64,000 nucleotides of DNA from Streptomyces globosus (GTDB taxonomy: Bacteria; Actinomycetota; Actinomycetes; Streptomycetales; Streptomycetaceae): contig NZ_CP030862.1 in assembly GCF_003325375.1 (NCBI RefSeq), positions 1,987,501-2,051,500 of the forward strand. The letters are read 5' to 3'. The notes under the pieces were generated by a model. That model was not told the origin of the DNA, ran no database searches, and saw only the letters and a list, made by a program, of their open reading frames with translations. Shown here piece by piece: positions 59,273-64,000 of this stretch. A program made the translations under genes and the position numbers. The first letter of the stretch is position 1. Each line of letters starts with the position of its first letter.

Positions 59273-59319
59273 CCGGAGCCCCGCCCCCGGTCCGGCAGGT
59301 TTCAGGGGCGGGGCTCCGG
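59273..59319 (+). terminator. Terminator hairpin after rsgA
   Basis: Perfect 15-bp arms CCGGAGCCCCGCCCC and its complement with a 17-base loop, 15 bp after the rsgA stop. No T-run. Confidence 0.8.
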
Positions 59320-59603
59320 CGTCTGCCTGCCGGTGCCTCTGCGTCGCGCCGTTCATGCGGTCGGCGAGCGTCGACACCGGTACGCGCCGATGCCGAGGGC
59401 GACCTCCAGGGCGTTGCGGCGGGTGTAGCCGTGTGCGGGGAACGCCGCCCACCCGTCGTCGCCCACGGCACCGGAAGCGGCGATGGCCCGGAAAGTGAAC
59501 CGGCGGACCGCCCCCAGGCGGTCGGTGGCGCCCGGCCGCGGACTCGCAGTCGGAGGCTGCGGCCCGGCCGGCCGGCCGGTCCCGGGTCGCGGCGCCGCGC
59601 CGG
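59320..59603. other. Intergenic sequence between rsgA terminator and DUF456 gene
   Basis: No gene is supported. A minus-strand open frame here has no start signal or recognisable family. Several CCGG-rich short repeats (near 59565) are present. Confidence 0.5.
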
Positions 59604-60086
59604 TCAGCCCGCCAGGACCGTGCCCGTCCACGCGCCCAGCACCATCAGGCACGCCAGCAGCTCCACCAGCACGCTCGTCCCCACCGACCGCATGACCGCC
59701 CGTACCGACGCCCACGCCTCGCCGTGCGAGCCGAGCCGCAGCCGCTCGCACAGGTAGATCCCGCCGACGAACCCCGGAACCGCTCCCACCACCGGCAGCA
59801 CGACGAAGCCGAGCAGCGCCCCCGCCCCCGCGTACACCGCCATCCGGCGGGTCACCCCGACCGCCCGCACCCGCCGCGGCGGCAGCTGCCACTTCACCAC
59901 CTGCACCACCAGCAGCAGCGCCGTCGACGCGACCAGCAGCCACCACGCCACCGCCGACCGCTCGTGCAGCGCCCACCACAGCACCCCCGCCCACACCAGC
60001 CACGTCCCGGGTACGCCCGGAACCATCACCCCCACCGTCCCGAGCAGCAGCACCAGCCCCACCAGGAGCAGCTGCGGCAGATCCAT
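59604..60086 (-). CDS. DUF456 family membrane protein
   Basis: 160 residues, four or so membrane helices. Glycine-rich helix breakers MVPGVPGTWLVWAG and VVGAVPGFVGGIYLCERLR are the family hallmark; the repeated PGxxG motif suggests two inverted halves. Function unknown. It starts 24 bp after the stop of the regulator on the same strand and may be cotranscribed with it. Confidence 0.92.
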   Translation of the reverse strand: MDLPQLLLVGLVLLLGTVGVMVPGVPGTWLVWAGVLWWALHERSAVAWWLLVASTALLLVVQVVKWQLPPRRVRAVGVTRRMAVYAGAGALLGFVVLPVVGAVPGFVGGIYLCERLRLGSHGEAWASVRAVMRSVGTSVLVELLACLMVLGAWTGTVLAG

Positions 60087-60110
60087 CTGCCCAGCGTGCC
60101 CGACCGGCTG

Positions 60111-61097
60111 CTAGCGGGCCACCCAGCCCCGCTCGTGCGCGTGCCAGCCCAGCTGGAGCCGGGTCGTGACACCGGCCAGCTCCATCAGCCCCTTCACACG
60201 CCGCTGCACCGTCCGCAGCCCCAGCTCCAGGTGCTTGGCCACGCTCGCGTCCGTCATCCCGGCGAGGAGCAGCGTGAGGATCTCCAGGTCCGTGGCGTCC
60301 GGCACCTCCACCGACTCCTGGGGGGAGCCCGCCGGGCCCAGCCGCAGCGGCATCGCCTCCCGCCACACCGCCTCGAACAGCCCCGTCAGCGACTCCAGCA
60401 GCCCCGACGCGTGCACCATCAGCACCGTCGGCTCCGCCCCCCGTCCTGTCAGCGGCACCATCGCCAGAGTCCCGTCCGCGATGACGAGCCGCGTCGGCAC
60501 CCGCTCCGTCACCCGCACCAGCTCGCCGCGCGCCAACGCGGTCGACGCCTCGCGGATCCCCGACGGCAGGCCGAGCACCTCCCGCTCGATCACCACCCGG
60601 TACCCCACCCCGCGCACCGCCGCCCGCTCCTCCTCCGGGTTGTCCCCCGCGGCCACCACCTGCGGGCGGGCGCTGACCAGCGCGCACACCTCCCGCTCCG
60701 CGCCCGCCTGGAGCTGGCGGAAGCGGTGCGCGACCGCGCTCGCCCCCGTCACCACCTCCACCAGGTCGTGCACCGTCGGCTCGGCCGGCTCCGCCCGGTA
60801 CTCCTGCGCCAGCAGCTCCGCCGCCAGCTCCGCCTCCTCCAGCTCCTGCCGCTGCCGCGACAGCAGCGCCCCGAGCGCCACCGCCGGCGGAGCCGCCACC
60901 CAGCGGCCCGGTCGGGCCGAGGCCTGCGCGGCCAGGCCGTGCCGCTCCAGATGGCGCAGCGCCCGCTCCGTCTGCGGCACCGGGAGCGCCAGCCGGTGCG
61001 CCAGATCCGGCACCTCCGCCGCCCCCAACGCCACCAGTGCGCGGTACGCCGACTCCTGCCCCTCGTCCAGGCCGATCGCACTCAGCAACCCGTCCAC
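60111..61097 (-). CDS. TrmB/LuxR-type transcriptional regulator
   Basis: 328 residues from a GTG. The N-terminus is a TrmB-like winged helix (GLDEGQESAYRALVALGAAEVPDLA). A middle ligand domain follows (AGAEREVCALVSARPQ). The C-terminus is a LuxR/GerE helix-turn-helix (TDLEILTLLLAGMTDASVAKHL, LGLRTVQRRVKGLMEL). This N-TrmB/C-LuxR layout is frequent in streptomycetes and often tied to development or secondary metabolism. Ligand and targets unknown. Confidence 0.9.
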   Translation of the reverse strand: MDGLLSAIGLDEGQESAYRALVALGAAEVPDLAHRLALPVPQTERALRHLERHGLAAQASARPGRWVAAPPAVALGALLSRQRQELEEAELAAELLAQEYRAEPAEPTVHDLVEVVTGASAVAHRFRQLQAGAEREVCALVSARPQVVAAGDNPEEERAAVRGVGYRVVIEREVLGLPSGIREASTALARGELVRVTERVPTRLVIADGTLAMVPLTGRGAEPTVLMVHASGLLESLTGLFEAVWREAMPLRLGPAGSPQESVEVPDATDLEILTLLLAGMTDASVAKHLELGLRTVQRRVKGLMELAGVTTRLQLGWHAHERGWVAR

Positions 61098-61398
61098 CCC
61101 CACCGTTCGCCCACGGTCCACCCCTCCTGCTGCGTGGCGGCTCGGTCGGCCGGCCGCAGCCGGCCGGCGGGAAGCGGCCACGGCGCAAACCCGCCGCGGA
61201 CATCATCACCGGATGCGCTCCCCCTGTGACAAGGGCCGCCGGGAGGAAGCGGCGTGTGCAGGGGGTGCGGGTGTGCTCGGGGTGCGGGCCGGCGGACGGT
61301 CGGAGGGGCGTGTACCGCTCCGTCTTGGGGCGGTGCGGGTCCTACTCATTTCGTGAGTTCCGCGTTTTCCGGGGCGGGGGCGCGCCGAGAATAGCCGC
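61098..61398. other. Divergent intergenic region, 301 bp
   Basis: No gene seen. It must contain promoters for the regulator and the PP2C-like gene. An AT-richer spot lies near 61345-61370. No boxes assigned with confidence. Confidence 0.5.
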
Positions 61399-63189
61399 AT
61401 GAGTCAGCGGGGTGCGGACGACTGGTGGCAGAAGCTGTACGGGGAACCCGACGCGGGAGCGGACCCCGGACCCGGCAGCGGGGAGGCGGCGGCGGACGCC
61501 GCGCGGGCCGACACCCTGGAGTCCCGGTTCCGGGCCGCGGCCGACCTCGTGTCCCCGGCGTCTCCGCCGGCGGCCGGCCAAGGGCCCGCAGCGGTGCACA
61601 CGGAGGTCCCGCCGGCGGTGCCGACGCAGGACCGCAGGCCCGCCGGGCCGCCGCCCCCAAACTTCCCGCCGCCGCGCAGTCCCGTCCCGCCGCCGCCTCC
61701 TGCGCCGCCCTCGGCTCCGACCGCCGCCGGGCAGGGGGGCCAGGTTCCGGCGCCGCGGAGGGAGGGGCCGGCCGGCGGGCCGGCGGCGGCACCCGCTGCG
61801 CCCGTCGGGCCGCCCGGAGGCGCGCCGTCGCCGTCGCCGTCGCCGTCACCCGCGCCGCCGTCTGGGGCTTCCGGCCCCGGGGCGGGCTCGCCGGGCGGGT
61901 GGTTCGCCCCGCCGCCGGGACCGCCGGGTGCGGGCTCGGCGCCGGTTGCCCCGCCGCCGGCCGCCCCTCCGGGGGAGGGGCCGGCGGCGTTCGGGCCGCC
62001 GCCTCCGCCGCCTCCGCCGCCTCCGCCACCAGCGCCGCCGGCCGGGCCGCCGCCGGCCGGCTCTCCGGGGGGTGCCGCGCCCGACCCGCTTCGGCCGCGG
62101 GATCCGCGGGAGAGCGGGAGCACCGGATACGGGCTGGGGGATGTCACCGTGCCTCCCGTGCCGACCCCTCCGCCGCCGTCGCCGCCGCGGGTGGCGCCGC
62201 CTGCGGCCGCGCCTCGGGTGGAGGACCGCGCATCCGGTACCGCCGGGCCCGTTGCCGCCGCGCCCGGTGCCCCGGCCGCGCCGGGCGCTGCCGACGTCGG
62301 CGCGGTCCACCCCGACAGGCCCACCGTGCGGCACCTCGGCGACCGTGCGCCGACGTACGCCCCGGAGCCGGGGGCGCTGCCGCTCGCCGATCCAGGGGCG
62401 CTGGAGGACCTCGTCCCCGACACCGTCCTGGAGGGTGCCCGGCACGGTGTGTGCACGCTGCGGGCCGCCTCCGTGCGCGGGGACTCCGCCCGCTACCGCG
62501 GCGAGGCCCGCCGGGACTTCCTGCTCACCGCCCGCTTCGGCACCGGCGACGACGCGCTCGTGCTCGTCGCCCTCGCCGGCGGCGACCGGGCCGCCGCCGG
62601 GGCGGCCGAGGCGGCCGCAGAGCTGTGCCACTGGATCGGCGCGGCCGTCGGCCGGAGCCGGCCCCGTCTCGCCGACGACATCCGCTCAGGCCGGCGGGAC
62701 GCCCTCCGCTCGGGCCTCCAGCGGCTCACCGACCGCGGGTACGGCCGGCTGCGGGCCCGCGCCGCCGAACTCGGGCATTCCGAGGAGGCGTACACGGCCG
62801 GGCTGCGCGCCCTCCTGCTGCCGATCGACCCCGAGTGCCGGACCCGCGTCTGCTTCGGTGCGGGCTCCGGCGGCGTCTTCCGGCTGCGGGGCGGGGCGTG
62901 GGAGGACCTTGAGCACGACGAGGCGGCCGGTGCCGATCCCGAGCCCGGCTCGGATGCCGGGCCGGTGTTCCGGTTCCGGGCCGCCGTCGCACGGCCCGGG
63001 GACACCCTGCTGCTCTGCTCCGGCGGCTTCGCCGACCCGCTGCGGGAGGAGGGGCTGCTCCCCGCCGAACTCGCCGCCCGCTGGTCCGACCCCGAGCCGC
63101 CGGGCCTGGCGGCCTTCCTCGCCGATACGCAGCTACGTGTCAAGGGGTACGCCGACGACCGCACGGCCGCGGCGGTCTGGGAGGGGTGA
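61399..63189 (+). CDS. Proline-rich protein with PP2C-like phosphatase domain
   Basis: 596 residues. About residues 30-310 are a disordered Pro/Ala/Gly tract that includes a run of twelve prolines. The C-terminal 250 residues are PP2C-like: CTLRAASVRGDSARYRGEA, FLLTARFGTGDDALVLVALAGG, GDTLLLCSGGFADPLREEG. The usual metal-binding Asp-Gly pair (xxDGMGG) is replaced by ALAGGDRA and the terminal DN by DDRTAAA, so catalysis may be weak or lost. It may recruit partners through the proline tract, for example in Ser/Thr-kinase signalling. Confidence 0.85.
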   Translation: MSQRGADDWWQKLYGEPDAGADPGPGSGEAAADAARADTLESRFRAAADLVSPASPPAAGQGPAAVHTEVPPAVPTQDRRPAGPPPPNFPPPRSPVPPPPPAPPSAPTAAGQGGQVPAPRREGPAGGPAAAPAAPVGPPGGAPSPSPSPSPAPPSGASGPGAGSPGGWFAPPPGPPGAGSAPVAPPPAAPPGEGPAAFGPPPPPPPPPPPPAPPAGPPPAGSPGGAAPDPLRPRDPRESGSTGYGLGDVTVPPVPTPPPPSPPRVAPPAAAPRVEDRASGTAGPVAAAPGAPAAPGAADVGAVHPDRPTVRHLGDRAPTYAPEPGALPLADPGALEDLVPDTVLEGARHGVCTLRAASVRGDSARYRGEARRDFLLTARFGTGDDALVLVALAGGDRAAAGAAEAAAELCHWIGAAVGRSRPRLADDIRSGRRDALRSGLQRLTDRGYGRLRARAAELGHSEEAYTAGLRALLLPIDPECRTRVCFGAGSGGVFRLRGGAWEDLEHDEAAGADPEPGSDAGPVFRFRAAVARPGDTLLLCSGGFADPLREEGLLPAELAARWSDPEPPGLAAFLADTQLRVKGYADDRTAAAVWEG

Positions 63190-63238
63190 GGCGAGCCCGC
63201 CCGCGGCGCCGGACACCGCGGGCGCGGTCCTCGCGGTG

Positions 63239-63255
63239 CGGGAGATTTCCTCCCG
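63239..63255 (-). repeat. Hairpin at the presumed right end of the TnpB element
   Basis: A 6-bp stem CGGGAG/CTCCCG with a 5-base loop, 13 bp beyond the tnpB stop. IS200/IS605-type elements end in such subterminal hairpins, and the guide RNA of TnpB overlaps this end. The exact element boundary and guide are not determined. Confidence 0.6.
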
Positions 63256-63267
63256 TTGCTTTGAGCC

Positions 63268-64000
63268 TCAGCAGCTCTCAGCATTCCGGGCATTTCGGCC
63301 CGGAAGGTCCGTCTCGTCACCAAAGCGTGAGGGCTTCGGTTTGAGTACGGTCTCTCGTTTCTGTCTGCCGCTGGTGCGGCGGGTTGCGCCACCTGCCCGC
63401 CCCGGCTCCGCCTTGCGGCGGGGGCGGGTGGCGCGGGTCTTGCGGTCGGCTCCACGAGGCTTCGACACCACCACGGTGGTGTCCTGGTCTCCGGCCACTC
63501 CGGTACCAGTGGTGCAGGCCGCCGCGAGGGCGGCGAGGTTGAGCGCGGCGTTGTCGTCCCGGTCGATGACCAGGTGGCAGGCGTCGCACTCGAAGGTCCG
63601 GACGTGCAGCGGCAGCTTGGCTTTCACCGCGCCGCACCCGGAACAGGTCTTCGAGGAGGGGTACCAGCGGTTCGCGACCACAAGGCGGGTGGCGTGGCGC
63701 TGGCCGGTCTTGTAGGTGAGCAGGCGGCGGATCTCCCCGAACCCGGCATCGGCGATGCGGCGGGCCAGACGCCGGTTGCGGAGCATTCCGGCGACGTTGA
63801 GGTCTTCGACCACGACGGTGCCGTACTCGGCGGCCACGGCGGTGGTGAGCTTGTGCAGGGCGTCCTCGCGGAGGTTCGCCACCCGGTGGTGCACGCGGTT
63901 GCGGGCCGCGTTGGCCTTCTCCCAGCGGCGGGACGGCTTCTGCCCGGTGCGCCGGTCGGGGCCCTGACGCCGGGACACGGTCCGGGAGGCGCGGCGCAGC
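63268..64000 (-). CDS. TnpB-type RNA-guided nuclease/transposase accessory protein (5' end outside window)
   Basis: At least 244 codons, open at the right edge. RuvC-II Glu in TVVVEDLNVAGML, zinc ribbon KTCSGCGAVKAKL and FECDACHLVIDRD, and the RuvC-III Asp in RDDNAALNLAALA. The RuvC-I Asp and the N-terminal half must lie beyond the window. The C-terminus is a 70-residue basic tail. TnpB cuts DNA guided by an RNA from the element's right end. No TnpA is visible. Whether the missing part is intact is unknown. Confidence 0.88.
   Translation of the reverse strand, partial: LRRASRTVSRRQGPDRRTGQKPSRRWEKANAARNRVHHRVANLREDALHKLTTAVAAEYGTVVVEDLNVAGMLRNRRLARRIADAGFGEIRRLLTYKTGQRHATRLVVANRWYPSSKTCSGCGAVKAKLPLHVRTFECDACHLVIDRDDNAALNLAALAAACTTGTGVAGDQDTTVVVSKPRGADRKTRATRPRRKAEPGRAGGATRRTSGRQKRETVLKPKPSRFGDETDLPGRNARNAESC

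Noticed and set aside
59353..59603. A minus-strand protein-like fragment (ending RCRRSPTA) between rsgA and the DUF456 gene
   Set aside because: No start signal, no recognisable family, and it is part of a long shadow frame antisense to nothing; not enough to call a gene.

Overview
The window is very GC-rich DNA (roughly three quarters G+C, strong G/C bias at third codon positions, many GTG starts, short intergenic gaps). Several families seen here are typical of Streptomyces: an RRHVDL-type leader peptide before sulfite reductase, an SAV2148-type HEPN protein, a DUF1707-FHA protein and the TreY/TreZ/GlgX set. It is most likely a Streptomyces or close-relative chromosome segment. Because of the GC content, every real gene has long open shadow frames on both strands; these were left out.

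1-19 kb: the right part of a nonribosomal peptide cluster, transcribed leftwards and cut by the left edge. In transcription order: a LanB-like protein (786 aa), a free adenylation domain, a fold-type II PLP lyase, a free peptidyl carrier protein, a second LanB-like protein (also 786 aa), a C-A-T-C-A-T NRPS and a C-A-T-C... NRPS that runs off the window. Several genes overlap by 1-4 bases. An MbtH gene points the other way from the promoter side. The twin proteins have only the N-terminal, tRNA-dependent half of a lanthipeptide dehydratase. They sit around a free A/PCP pair rather than beside a RiPP precursor, which is the most unusual feature of the window.

19.3-24.8 kb: a five-gene, fully overlapping, leftward operon: OleA-like thiolase fold enzyme, family 2 glycosyltransferase, OleC-like AMP ligase, cytochrome P450 and OleD-like reductase. 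An OleA/C/D set without the OleB decarboxylase is the logic of beta-lactone (lipstatin or nocardiolactone type) or 2-alkyl-3-hydroxy-acyl biosynthesis. It may belong to the neighbouring NRPS cluster or be a separate pathway.

24.9-44.4 kb: mostly housekeeping and accessory genes. They include tRNA-His with a strong terminator, a CTP-synthase-like amidotransferase beside a LysR regulator, alpha-glucan/trehalose enzymes TreZ, TreY and GlgX, an FHA protein, an M14 carboxypeptidase, an HEPN protein, a DnaQ-type exonuclease and an APH-type kinase. A macrolide glycosyltransferase here appears leaderless, with a TetR-type operator inside its promoter. A non-specific nuclease and a ketopantoate-reductase-like enzyme follow. 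A 5'-deleted MFS transporter remnant lies between TreY and GlgX.

44.4-54.1 kb: a leftward sulfur-assimilation operon: sulfite reductase, small zinc-ribbon protein, CysH, CysC, CysD, CysN, a sulfonate/taurine-type ABC transporter and a CbiX-type chelatase that would serve the sirohaem of sulfite reductase. A 19-aa cysteine-containing leader peptide and a phased GTCCA/TGGAC site lie upstream, and a second small ORF precedes the ABC genes.

54.2-64 kb: a GNAT, a GAF/winged-helix regulator with a candidate operator, a YihY membrane protein, RsgA with an upstream micro-ORF, a DUF456 protein, a TrmB/LuxR-type regulator, a proline-rich PP2C-like protein, and a TnpB-type transposon nuclease cut by the right edge.
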